Positions 1 through 6,539 of a stretch of DNA of 22,154 nucleotides are shown here, piece by piece; the stretch's first letter is position 1, and each line of letters starts with the position of its first letter. The translations under genes were made by a program, and so were the position numbers. The DNA is from JASHPR01 sp963833885 (GTDB lineage: Bacteria > Actinomycetota > Actinomycetes > Streptosporangiales > Streptosporangiaceae), in contig CAWHZU010000035.1 in the NCBI GenBank assembly GCA_963833885.1, positions 1 to 22,154 on the forward strand. Reading direction: 5' to 3'. A model generated the notes under the pieces. That model was not told the DNA's origin and searched no databases. It saw only the letters and a list, made by a program, of their open reading frames with translations.

Positions 1-875
1 AGGGACTTGGCGATTAGCTCATCTGCGACCCACCTGGCGGCGTTGGCTGGGTAGGGCTGTGCCGGCAGGCCGAGGGTGATGTGCCGGAAGCCGGCGTCAA
101 GCGCTTCGCTGATCGCGTCCCGTGTGCTGCCGGGCTGGTCGTACGAAGCGGGCAGGTGGATCGAGCGGATGATGGTGGCGGGATCACGGCCGGTCTCGGC
201 GCAGTAGCGATCCAGCAGCGCGCTGCGCTCGGCGGCGTCGGCGATGTCGCCGCCCGCGATGTTCCACACGTCCGCGTGCTCGGCGGCTACGCGGAGCACC
301 GCGGCTGAGCGCCCGGCAACCAGGATCGGCGGGTACGGCTGCTGGACGGGTTTCGGGTTGCCAATCGCGCCGGTGAGGTGGATGTGGGCGCCATCGAAGT
401 CGAACGGCTCGGTCTCTGTCCACAGCCGCCGGATGACAGTGCAGGCTTCGGCGAGATCCTCCACGGAGTGACGGAAGTCGTGATACGGCAGGCCGTTTGC
501 CTCGTACTCACGGCGGGCCGCCGGGAGGCTGGGGCGTGATCCCGCGCCGATGCCGAAGACGAGCCGCCCGCCAGAGACGATATCGACGGTGGTGGCGATC
601 TTCGCCAGCATCGCGGGCGGCCGGAACCTGTTGCTGGTGACCAGTAGGCCCAGTCGCAGTCGCTCCGTCTGGGCGGCGAGAGCCGACAGCAGGGTCCACC
701 CCTCGAAGATCGGCCCGTTGCGGTCGCCGGCGATCGGCATGAGGTGATCGAACAGCCACGCGTGCTCGATTTCCGGGATGGCGTCCGCCTCACGCCAGAC
801 CCGCAGGATGTCCTCGTAGCCGACCTGCATCGGAGCGGTCGCGATCCCGAAACTGGGGCTGGGTACTTGCGGCAT
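1..875 (-). CDS. LLM-class F420-dependent oxidoreductase, copy A (3'-partial)
   Basis: A luciferase-like (beta/alpha)8 barrel flavin/F420 oxidoreductase that probably transfers hydride between coenzyme F420 and an unknown substrate in the cytoplasm. The ATG at 875 is preceded by GGAGA at 881-885, spaced 5 nt. Family landmarks are an N-terminal strand reading FGIATAPMQVGYEDIL, 'AWLFDHLMPIAGD' at about residues 39-51, 'LGLLVTSNRFRPPAMLAK', 'GRLVFGIGAGSRP', and 'PPILVAGRSAAVLRVAAEHADVWN'. The frame is open through 288 residues shared with copy B, then continues as AKSL off the left edge, so this copy keeps the native C-terminus. It has its own promoter with an operator-like palindrome. The family is clear; the substrate cannot be told. 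Confidence 0.88.
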   Translation of the reverse strand, partial: MPQVPSPSFGIATAPMQVGYEDILRVWREADAIPEIEHAWLFDHLMPIAGDRNGPIFEGWTLLSALAAQTERLRLGLLVTSNRFRPPAMLAKIATTVDIVSGGRLVFGIGAGSRPSLPAARREYEANGLPYHDFRHSVEDLAEACTVIRRLWTETEPFDFDGAHIHLTGAIGNPKPVQQPYPPILVAGRSAAVLRVAAEHADVWNIAGGDIADAAERSALLDRYCAETGRDPATIIRSIHLPASYDQPGSTRDAISEALDAGFRHITLGLPAQPYPANAARWVADELIAKS

Positions 876-886
876 TGAATTCTCCG

Positions 887-961
887 TTAGGCGAAGAGGG
901 CCTTTGCGCGCGCCGCTTGGCGCTGCCTGGCCGGTTCTGACATCTCGAGAAGCGGAATCAT
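887..961 (-). CDS. Possible 24-residue leader peptide upstream of the LLM gene (copy A)
   Basis: A short ORF begins MIPLLEMSEP and ends AKALFA, with a TAA stop 11 nt before the LLM start. The LLM ribosome-binding site (GGAGA) lies in that gap. Its ATG is about 6 nt downstream of the start point predicted from the -10 at 974-979, so it would be nearly leaderless. The same ORF is present unchanged in copy B although the surrounding unit differs by about 2%. It has no recognisable family. It could be a leader peptide coupling translation to the LLM gene, or chance. Confidence 0.3.
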   Translation of the reverse strand: MIPLLEMSEPARQRQAARAKALFA

Positions 962-973
962 GTTCCGGTACTG

Positions 974-1002
974 AAGATACGGAACGAGGTTCCGTTTCGC
1001 AA
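974..1002 (-). promoter_or_regulatory. Predicted promoter of LLM gene, copy A (TTGCGA-17-TATCTT)
   Basis: Reading the minus strand, a -35-like TTGCGA (997-1002) and a -10-like TATCTT (974-979) are separated by exactly 17 bp. The start point would fall near 967. The spacer is almost filled by a palindrome (979-995), as expected of a repressible promoter. Both boxes recur in copy B. Confidence 0.5.
979..995. promoter_or_regulatory. Operator-like palindrome between -35 and -10 (copy A)
   Basis: The 17-bp site has perfect 7-bp arms ACGGAAC and GTTCCGT around a 3-bp centre. It sits inside the promoter spacer of the LLM gene. In copy B only the centre changes (GAG to GGG) and the arms are intact. 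Size and layout resemble TetR-family operators of actinobacteria; no TetR gene lies in the window, so the regulator is inferred and unidentified. Confidence 0.5.
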
Positions 1003-1026
1003 GGCGCGTGACACCTGAGTTGGCTT

Positions 1027-1116
1027 ACCGGCGGTTTCGTCGGCCCGGGGTGACCGGTTTATCGCCGGCCCGGGGTGACCGGCGGTTTCGCCGACCCCGG
1101 GTGACCGGCCTATCGC
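1027..1116. repeat. Short tandem repeats at the alpha/beta hydrolase 3' end (copy A)
   Basis: There are three and a half consecutive units of 25-26 bp, each starting ACCGG and ending near GGGTG: 1027-1052, 1053-1077, 1078-1103 and 1104-1116. Units 1 and 3 share GGCGGTTTCG and units 2 and 4 share a TATCGC core, so the array is a higher-order ABAB pattern of about 51 bp. The last unit contains the TAG stop of the alpha/beta hydrolase (1110-1112). Function is unknown. Confidence 0.75.
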
Positions 1117-1793
1117 AAGCCCGCCAGGGTGAAGCTGATCGCCAGGCGCTGCCAGGTTCGGTAACGCAGCAGCATGGCGTGGGTGTCGCCGCGTACCTCG
1201 ACCCAGGTGACCTCCGCTCCAGCCGCGGTGGCGCCATCGGCGAAGGCCCGGGACGCCCGCGCCGAGGTGACCCGGTCCAGGCTTCCATGGGCGATCAGGA
1301 CCCGGCGGCCCGCGAGCTGCCCGCCGGGCTCACCGTCCGGCAGCCACGGCGCGAAGGCCAGCACGGCCCGCACCGACTGGTCGCCGCCCATCCGCAGCGC
1401 GGCCCGGCCGCCCATGGAGTGCCCGAGCAGCACGACTGGCACGTCGCCGTGCCGCCGCCGCGCCTCGTCCAGCGCCCAGCCGATATCGGCCAGCGGGCTG
1501 GCCTGCTGCCCGTTCCACCCCCGGTACCGGTAACGCACCTGCCACACGGCCAGCCCGGCATCGCGTCCGGCCTTGTGAATGCCCGCGGCAAACGGGCGCA
1601 TCCGTCGTGCGGTCAGTTGCCGCGCTGACCCCGGCTTTTCGCTGGTGGCCTGGCCGCCGGGCAGCACCAGCGCGACCGCCCTGGTCGTGCCCGCCGCGGG
1701 ACGCTCCGTCAAGCCGGGCCCGTCAGTCACAACTGCATCCTTCCGCATCCCGGTCACCGCAGCCTGCAGTGGCCTGGCGCGGTCGTGGCCCAC
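1110..1793 (-). CDS. Small alpha/beta hydrolase (copy A)
   Basis: A compact 227-residue alpha/beta hydrolase of the dienelactone hydrolase/esterase type, with substrate unknown. The catalytic triad is visible: nucleophile Ser126 in GHSMGG, Asp173 in HGSLDRVTS, and His205 in GDTHAML. There is no signal peptide, so it is likely cytoplasmic. The GTG start at 1793 has a poor ribosome-binding site; an ATG at 1748 (MRKDAVV) would give 212 residues and keep the whole fold. It lies 36 bp downstream of the methyltransferase stop on the same strand and is probably cotranscribed with it and the kinase gene. Eight residues differ from copy B, none of them in the triad. Confidence 0.85.
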   Translation of the reverse strand: MGHDRARPLQAAVTGMRKDAVVTDGPGLTERPAAGTTRAVALVLPGGQATSEKPGSARQLTARRMRPFAAGIHKAGRDAGLAVWQVRYRYRGWNGQQASPLADIGWALDEARRRHGDVPVVLLGHSMGGRAALRMGGDQSVRAVLAFAPWLPDGEPGGQLAGRRVLIAHGSLDRVTSARASRAFADGATAAGAEVTWVEVRGDTHAMLLRYRTWQRLAISFTLAGLR

Positions 1794-1829
1794 GTCACCT
1801 GGGGCGTCCCACGGCCTGAAAGGGCCGGT

Positions 1830-2672
1830 TCATACAGCGTGCGCCGTGACTAGCCAGCCCGCGCCGGGCATGATCACGCCATCTGGCGATGCGTACGCCA
1901 CCAGGCGGTCCCGGACCTGTCCGGTCAGCTCGGCGGCTTGTGCCGGGCTGAGCCCAGCCAGGATCTCGTTGGCGGTCGGGGAGGCACGTTCGTACTCGAG
2001 TACGTCGCCTACGTTGCGGCCGATGAGCATCGGCTCGTCCGCCTTCGCGAACTCGATGCCGCCGAACCCTGCGCCGCTCAGCAGCGCGCCCGTCCGGCCG
2101 GTATCGGCGAGAGAGAAGGCAGCCGACGGCCCGGGCGGCTCACGCAGGCCGAGTGCCGCTGCGGCTTCGGCGAACCCGGTGGTAAAGACGGGGTTGTCCT
2201 CGCGGGTGCGCCAGCAAAGGAACGCCAGCCTGCCGCCACGCCGCAGCGCCTTCCTCAGGTTGCCGAACGCCGCCGCCGGGTCATCGAAGAACATCACACC
2301 CAGACTGCTCAGCACCACGTCAAAGGCCCCGGCCTGGAACGGGTGCACCTGAGCGTCAGCGACCTCAAATCTGGCATTGGCGACGCCAGCACGGGCGGCG
2401 AGCCGACGCGCCTCGGCCACCTGGATCCGGGAGAAGTCGGCGCCCAGAGCGTGTCCGCTGCGGGTGGCGCGCGCCGCCGGGATTGTCGTATCACCGCAGC
2501 CGCACCCGATGTCCAGGATGTTCTCCCCGTCCTGGATCTGCGCGGCGGCGAGCAACCGCGCCCTCAGCCGGCCGAGCATCCGCTCATGCCGATCACGCTG
2601 CTCGATGAACTCGCGCCCGCTGGCCCCGTTCCAGTCCTCGGCCTGCTCCGCATTCACCGCCACGAAGGTCAC
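1830..2672 (-). CDS. Class I SAM-dependent methyltransferase (unit A only)
   Basis: A 280-residue UbiE/Methyltransf_11-type enzyme. Motif I is NILDIGCGCGDTT (about residues 51-63), followed by an acidic GADFSRIQ strand, VADAQ, and FDVVLSSLGVMFFDDP (motif IV region). The C-terminal part with 'GGRLAFLCWR' is characteristic of the group. Start candidates are in-frame GTG codons at 2672, 2663 and 2657; none has a strong ribosome-binding site, and family alignment (VNAEQAEDWNG) would also allow 2657. It lies 50 bp after the kinase gene on the same strand. The whole gene, apart from the first 2 nt of the 2672 start codon, is absent from unit B. The methyl acceptor is unknown. Confidence 0.85.
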   Translation of the reverse strand: MTFVAVNAEQAEDWNGASGREFIEQRDRHERMLGRLRARLLAAAQIQDGENILDIGCGCGDTTIPAARATRSGHALGADFSRIQVAEARRLAARAGVANARFEVADAQVHPFQAGAFDVVLSSLGVMFFDDPAAAFGNLRKALRRGGRLAFLCWRTREDNPVFTTGFAEAAAALGLREPPGPSAAFSLADTGRTGALLSGAGFGGIEFAKADEPMLIGRNVGDVLEYERASPTANEILAGLSPAQAAELTGQVRDRLVAYASPDGVIMPGAGWLVTAHAV

Positions 2673-2722
2673 GCTATATCGCCCAACCCTGCCCGGGCCG
2701 GGGCCGTGGGAGGCGTCCCGTT

Positions 2723-3694
2723 CTATGACGAACTCGGGCCGCGGCCGAACGCGATCAGCGCCCTGGCCGCGACGGCGTCGGTCAGGGCGCGCGTCTCGGT
2801 CACGCCCCGCCACGCCTCGGCCACGCTCTTCCTGCCCTGGCCGACAGCCCAGGCACCGAACATCGCCGGGCGCACCCGGATCAGGCCGGCCAGGCGGTCG
2901 AGTTCCTCCGGTTCCGGCTGGACCTGGGTGAGGTAGCCGGTGATGGCCGAGTCGACCCGGTTGATGCCGCGGCCCCCTGCGGCGTACAGCAGGAACGCCA
3001 GCGACCACAGCCGCGGGCCCTGGCCGGACCCGGTCCAGTCGACCATCACCATGCCGCGGGAGGGCGACGGGATGACGTTCGCCAGCACGAAGTCGGGGTG
3101 GGTCAGTGCGTGCGGCAGCCCGTCGCCGGCGTCGAGGCCCGCCACCTCGGCGCGCAGCGCCGCGTACGCCTTGTGCTCCCCGGCGGGGATGCGCTCCTCG
3201 GCCTCGTCGAGGATCCGGGCCGCCGCGGCGATCTCGTCACGCGGCAGCCCTTCGGCCAGGTGGTGCCAGGCCCCGCCGGGCCTGGCGATCGCACCGGGGG
3301 CACCCTGAACCGGGAGCGTGTGCAGTTCCCCGAGCATCACGCCCAGGGTCCAGAAGCCGCCGAGACGGCGGATCTCATCGCGCCGCTGTTGTCTCGGCAC
3401 GTCGTCGACGTACTCGGTGACCAGCACGCCCTGCCCGTCCAGCTCGGACACTGGATCCGAGGCGGCGGGCCGTTCCGCGCGAAAGCGGTGCCCGGCCAGG
3501 AACCGCAGGATCTCGGCGTCGCCCGCCACGGCCGACACCGGCCGGGCGGCCGGGAAGATCCGGGCCACCCAGGCCGGGCCGGCCTGGCTGACCCGGAACA
3601 CGCCCTGGTCCAGTTCGGACATCTTGCTGACCCGGATCCCGTATTCGTCCTCCAGGTGAACCCGTACCCGCGCCCCCGCCTCCGTGCCTGGCAT
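2723..3694 (-). CDS. Aminoglycoside phosphotransferase (APH)-like kinase (copy A)
   Basis: A 323-residue small-molecule kinase of the APH/choline-kinase fold. Visible are the catalytic-loop motif HPDFVLAN (His199, Asp201, Asn206), a metal-binding Asp219 in MVMVDWTGSG, and an N-lobe strand WVARIF. Arg45 in that strand sits where classical kinases have the ATP-binding Lys, as in many actinobacterial APH-like proteins. The ATG at 3694 is chosen because a -10-like CAGAAT lies 7 nt upstream, consistent with leaderless translation; the frame is open further upstream to 3739 but that would run into the divergent gene. The substrate is unknown, and resistance to a specific drug cannot be claimed. Confidence 0.85.
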   Translation of the reverse strand: MPGTEAGARVRVHLEDEYGIRVSKMSELDQGVFRVSQAGPAWVARIFPAARPVSAVAGDAEILRFLAGHRFRAERPAASDPVSELDGQGVLVTEYVDDVPRQQRRDEIRRLGGFWTLGVMLGELHTLPVQGAPGAIARPGGAWHHLAEGLPRDEIAAAARILDEAEERIPAGEHKAYAALRAEVAGLDAGDGLPHALTHPDFVLANVIPSPSRGMVMVDWTGSGQGPRLWSLAFLLYAAGGRGINRVDSAITGYLTQVQPEPEELDRLAGLIRVRPAMFGAWAVGQGRKSVAEAWRGVTETRALTDAVAARALIAFGRGPSSS

Positions 3695-3701
3695 GCAGGC
3701 G

Positions 3702-3723
3702 ATTCTGCCACCCGTGGTAGAAA
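3702..3723. promoter_or_regulatory. Divergent leaderless promoter pair (copy A)
   Basis: Only 35 bp separate the kinase start (3694, minus) from the dehydratase start (3730, plus). A minus-strand CAGAAT (3702-3707) is 7 nt from the kinase ATG. A plus-strand TAGAAA (3718-3723) is 6 nt from the dehydratase ATG. A small inverted repeat CCAC-CC-GTGG (3708-3717) sits exactly between them. The spacing fits actinobacterial leaderless promoters. The two boxes match the TAnnnT consensus imperfectly. Confidence 0.35.
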
Positions 3724-3729
3724 CGGCCC

Positions 3730-4758
3730 ATGAGCGCACCGGCCATTCCCGACCTCGCTGACGTGCTCGCGGCCCGTCAGCGCATCGCCCCCTACCTGCG
3801 CCCGACCCCGCTGTACCGCTATCCGGCGCTCGACGAGCTGACCGGCGCGCGGACCTGGGTCAAGCACGAGAACCACCAGCCAGTCGGCGCGTTCAAGGTC
3901 CGCGGCGGCGTGAACCTGGTGAGCCAGCTCGGCGCGGCAGAGCGCGGCAAGGGCGTGATCGCGGCGTCGACCGGCAACCACGGCCAGTCGGTCGCCTACG
4001 CGGCGAACCTGTTCGGGGTGCGCGCGATCGTGTGCGCGCCGGAGCAGGCCAACCCGGTGAAGGTGGAGTCGATGAAGGCCCTCGGCGCCGAGGTGGTGCT
4101 GCACGGGCGCGACTTCGACGAGGCCCGCGAGCACTGCGAGAAGCTGGCCGCCGAGAACGGCTACCGCTACGTCCACTCGGGCGACGAGCCCGCGCTCATC
4201 GCCGGGGTCGGCACCTACACCCTGGAGATCCTGGAGGCGCAGCCGGACACCGAGATCATCGTGGTCCCGGTCGGCGGCGGCAGCGGGGCCGCTGGCGCCT
4301 GCGTCGTGGCCAAGACGGTCCGGCCATCCATTCAGGTCATCGGCGTCCAGTCCGAGGCCGCCCCGGCGGCGCAGCGGTCCTGGCAGGCGCGCGCGTTGCG
4401 CACGGGCACCAACTCCACCTTGGCCGAAGGGCTGGCCACGCGAACCGCGTTCGAGCTACCGCAAAGGATTCTGTGGGAGAAGCTCGACGACTTCGTCCTG
4501 GTCTCAGAGGACGCCTTGCAGAAAGCGGTCCGGGTGATGATCGAGAAGACCCGCAACCTGGTCGAGCTCGCGGGCGCGGCGGCGCTGGCCGCAGTGCTGT
4601 CGGACCCGGCGAGGTTCGCGGGAAGAAACGTCGCGATCGTCTGCAGCGGCGGCAACATGAGCCCGGCACAGCTCGCCGCGCTCTGGCCGGGATTAGCTCA
4701 TCTGCGACCCACCTGGCGGCGTTGGCTGGGTAGGGCTGTGCAGGCAGGCCGAGGGTGA
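3730..4758 (+). CDS. PLP-dependent threonine dehydratase-like enzyme, copy A (3' end replaced)
   Basis: A fold-type II PLP enzyme related to threonine/serine dehydratases, which eliminate water and ammonia from hydroxy-amino acids. The Schiff-base Lys56 is in GAFKVRGG, the substrate loop is ASTGNHGQ (about 79-85), the phosphate-binding loop is GGGSGAAG (182-189), and CSGGN (Ser306) contacts the PLP ring. Residues 1-320 match copy B. At the duplication junction the last three residues (DAR) are lost and 22 junk residues are read from the antisense strand of the copy B LLM gene. The core is intact, so the enzyme may still be active. The copies differ at four residues near the C-terminus. The family lies close to threonine ammonia-lyase; the substrate is uncertain. 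Confidence 0.85.
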   Translation: MSAPAIPDLADVLAARQRIAPYLRPTPLYRYPALDELTGARTWVKHENHQPVGAFKVRGGVNLVSQLGAAERGKGVIAASTGNHGQSVAYAANLFGVRAIVCAPEQANPVKVESMKALGAEVVLHGRDFDEAREHCEKLAAENGYRYVHSGDEPALIAGVGTYTLEILEAQPDTEIIVVPVGGGSGAAGACVVAKTVRPSIQVIGVQSEAAPAAQRSWQARALRTGTNSTLAEGLATRTAFELPQRILWEKLDDFVLVSEDALQKAVRVMIEKTRNLVELAGAAALAAVLSDPARFAGRNVAIVCSGGNMSPAQLAALWPGLAHLRPTWRRWLGRAVQAGRG

Positions 4759-5554
4759 TGTGCCGGAAGCCGGCGTCAAGCGCTTCGCTGATCGCGTCCC
4801 GTGTGCTGCCGGGCTGGTCGTAGGACACGGGCAGATGGATCGAGCGGATGATAGTGGCGGGATCACGGCCGGTCTCGGCGCAGTAGCGATCCAGCAGCGT
4901 GCTGCGCTCGGCGGCGTCGGCGATGTCGACGCCCGCGATGTTCCACACGTCCGCGTGCTCGGCGGCCACGCGGAGCACCGCGGCTGAGCGCCCGGCAACC
5001 AGGATCGGCGGGTACGGCTGCTGGACGGGTTTCGGGTTGCCAATCGCGCCGGTGAGGTGGATGTGGGCGCCATCGAAGTCGAACGGCTCGGTCTCTGTCC
5101 ACAGCCGCCGGATGACGGTGCAGGCTTCGGCGAGATCCTCCACGGAGTGACGGAAGTCGTGATACGGCAGGCCGTTTGCCTCGTACTCACGGCGGGCCGC
5201 CGGGAAGCTGGGGCGTGATCCCGCGCCGATGCCGAAGACGAGCCGCCCGCCAGAGACGATATCGACGGTGGTGGCGATCTTCGCCAGCATCGCGGGCGGC
5301 CGGAACCTGTTGCTGGTGACCAGCAGGCCCAGTCGCAGCCGCTCCGTCTGGGCGGCGAGAGCCGACAGCAGGGTCCACCCCTCGAAGATCGGCCCGTTGC
5401 GGTCGCCGGCGATCGGCATGAGGTGATCGAACAGCCACGCGTGCTCGATTTCCGGGATGGCGTCCGCCTCACGCCAGACCCGCAGGATGTCCTCGTAGCC
5501 AACCTGCATCGGAGCGGTCGCGATCCCGAAACTGGGGCTGGGTACTTGCGGCAT
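4337..5554 (-). CDS. LLM-class F420-dependent oxidoreductase, copy B (chimeric C-terminus)
   Basis: Residues 1-288 (4691-5554) are the same LLM oxidoreductase as copy A, with the same ATG, GGAGA ribosome-binding site and promoter. After DELI the duplication junction at 4690/4691 replaces the native C-terminus by about 117 arginine-rich residues read antisense through the copy A dehydratase gene. Its 3' part therefore overlaps that gene tail-to-tail by 422 bp. The barrel is nearly complete, so it may fold, but the long tail is not a natural domain. It may be a functionally impaired copy. Confidence 0.8.
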   Translation of the reverse strand: MPQVPSPSFGIATAPMQVGYEDILRVWREADAIPEIEHAWLFDHLMPIAGDRNGPIFEGWTLLSALAAQTERLRLGLLVTSNRFRPPAMLAKIATTVDIVSGGRLVFGIGAGSRPSFPAARREYEANGLPYHDFRHSVEDLAEACTVIRRLWTETEPFDFDGAHIHLTGAIGNPKPVQQPYPPILVAGRSAAVLRVAAEHADVWNIAGVDIADAAERSTLLDRYCAETGRDPATIIRSIHLPVSYDQPGSTRDAISEALDAGFRHITLGLPAQPYPANAARWVADELIPARARRAVPGSCCRRCRRSRRFFPRTSPGPTALRPAPPRPRARPGCGSSRSSPGPLSARRPLRPGRSRRASPTESFAVARTRFAWPALRPRWSWCPCATRAPARTAAPPGRPRTGRR

Positions 5555-5565
5555 TGAATTCTCCG

Positions 5566-5640
5566 TTAGGCGAAGAGGGCCTTTGCGCGCGCCGCTTGGC
5601 GCTGCCTGGCCGGTTCTGACATCTCGAGAAGCGGAATCAT
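5566..5640 (-). CDS. Possible 24-residue leader peptide upstream of the LLM gene (copy B)
   Basis: The same short ORF as at 887-961 (starts MIPLLEMSEP), identical in sequence, ending 11 nt before the LLM start. No family is recognised. It is supported only by position and by being unchanged between copies. Confidence 0.28.
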   Translation of the reverse strand: MIPLLEMSEPARQRQAARAKALFA

Positions 5641-5652
5641 GTTCCGGTACTG

Positions 5653-5681
5653 AAGATACGGAACGGGGTTCCGTTTCGCAA
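5653..5681 (-). promoter_or_regulatory. Predicted promoter plus operator palindrome, LLM gene copy B
   Basis: A minus-strand -35 TTGCGA (5676-5681), 17-bp spacer and -10 TATCTT (5653-5658), as in copy A. The palindrome at 5658-5674 keeps both 7-bp arms; the only change is the central base triplet, GGG instead of GAG. Confidence 0.48.
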
Positions 5682-5705
5682 GGCGCGTGACACCTGAGTT
5701 GGCTT

Positions 5706-5795
5706 ACCGGCGGTTTCGTCGGCCCGGGGTGACCGGTTTATCGTCGGCCCAGGGTGACCGGCGGTTTCGCCGACCCCGGGTGACCGGCCTATCGC
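5706..5795. repeat. Short tandem repeats at the alpha/beta hydrolase 3' end (copy B)
   Basis: The equivalent of the 25-26-bp array at 1027-1116, with the same three and a half units and two base changes in the second unit. It again overlaps the alpha/beta hydrolase stop codon. Confidence 0.7.
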
Positions 5796-6472
5796 AAGCC
5801 CGCCAGGGTGAAGCCGATCGCCAGGCGCTGCCAGGTTCGGTAACGCAGCAGCATGGCGTGGGTGTCGCCGCGTACCTCGACCCAGGTGACCTCCGCACCG
5901 GCCGCGGTGGCGCCATCGGCGAAGGCCCGGGACGCCCGCGCCGAGGTGACCCGGTCCAGGCTGCCATGGGCGATCAGGACCCGGCGGCCCGCGAGCTGCC
6001 CGGCGGGCTCACCGTCCGGCAGCCACGGCGCGAAGGCCAGCACGGCTCGCACTGACTGATCGCCGCCCATCCGCAGCGCGGCCCGGCCGCCCATGGAGTG
6101 CCCGAGCAGCACGACTGGCACGTCGCCGTGCCGCCGCCGCGCCACGTCCAGCGCCCAGCTGATATCGGCCAGCGGGCTGGCCTGCTGCCCGTTCCACCCC
6201 CGGTACCGGTAGCGCACTAGCCACACGGCCAGCCCGGCATCGCGTCCGGCCTTATGAATGCCAGCGGCAAACGGGCGCATCCGCCGTGCGGTCAGTTGCC
6301 GCGCTGACGCCGGCTTTACGCTGGTGGCCTGGCCGCCGGGCAGCACCAGCGCGACCGCCCTGGTCGTGCCCGCCGCGGGACGCTCCGTCAAGCCGGGCCC
6401 GTCAGTCACAACTGCATCCTTCCGCATCCCGGTCACCGCAGCCTGCAGTGGCTTGGCGCGGTCGTGGCCCAC
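5789..6472 (-). CDS. Small alpha/beta hydrolase (copy B)
   Basis: The 227-residue paralogue of the gene at 1110-1793. It retains GHSMGG (Ser126), HGSLDRVTS (Asp173) and GDTHAML (His205). Eight substitutions relative to copy A are visible, including R7K, E52V, Q85L, G105S and E110V, all outside the triad. With the methyltransferase deleted it now lies directly behind the kinase gene: its GTG start at 6472 is 67 bp from the kinase stop. The alternative ATG is at 6427. Confidence 0.83.
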   Translation of the reverse strand: MGHDRAKPLQAAVTGMRKDAVVTDGPGLTERPAAGTTRAVALVLPGGQATSVKPASARQLTARRMRPFAAGIHKAGRDAGLAVWLVRYRYRGWNGQQASPLADISWALDVARRRHGDVPVVLLGHSMGGRAALRMGGDQSVRAVLAFAPWLPDGEPAGQLAGRRVLIAHGSLDRVTSARASRAFADGATAAGAEVTWVEVRGDTHAMLLRYRTWQRLAIGFTLAGLR

Positions 6473-6484
6473 GTCACCTGGGGC

Positions 6485-6488
6485 GTCA
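6485..6488. other. Indel junction: methyltransferase segment missing from unit B
   Basis: Left of this point the sequence aligns with unit A up to 1808; right of it with unit A from 2671. The 862 bp between (1809-2670) are absent. A GTC trinucleotide is common to both ends in unit A (1806-1808 and 2668-2670) and occurs once here, a typical microhomology deletion scar. The junction falls within the methyltransferase GTG start codon (2670-2672 in unit A). Confidence 0.9.
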
Positions 6489-6539
6489 CGCTATATCGCC
6501 CAACCCTGCCCGGGCCGGGGCCGTGGGAGGCGTCCCGTT

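Larger units (their letters stand above)
12..4690. repeat. Tandem duplication, unit A (4,679 bp, complete)
   Basis: The stretch starting at 12 reappears at 4691 with a constant offset of 4,679, up to 1808. After a gap it continues with offset 3,817 up to 4690. The unit carries LLM oxidoreductase, alpha/beta hydrolase, methyltransferase, kinase and threonine dehydratase-like genes. No inverted repeats, transposase or target-site duplication is visible at the ends. The A/B junction at 4690/4691 shows no microhomology: the base after the left part and the base before the right part both mismatch the parental sequences. By hand count there are about 36 differences in 12-1808, three in 2671-4346 and eight in 4347-4690. 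Confidence 0.95.
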
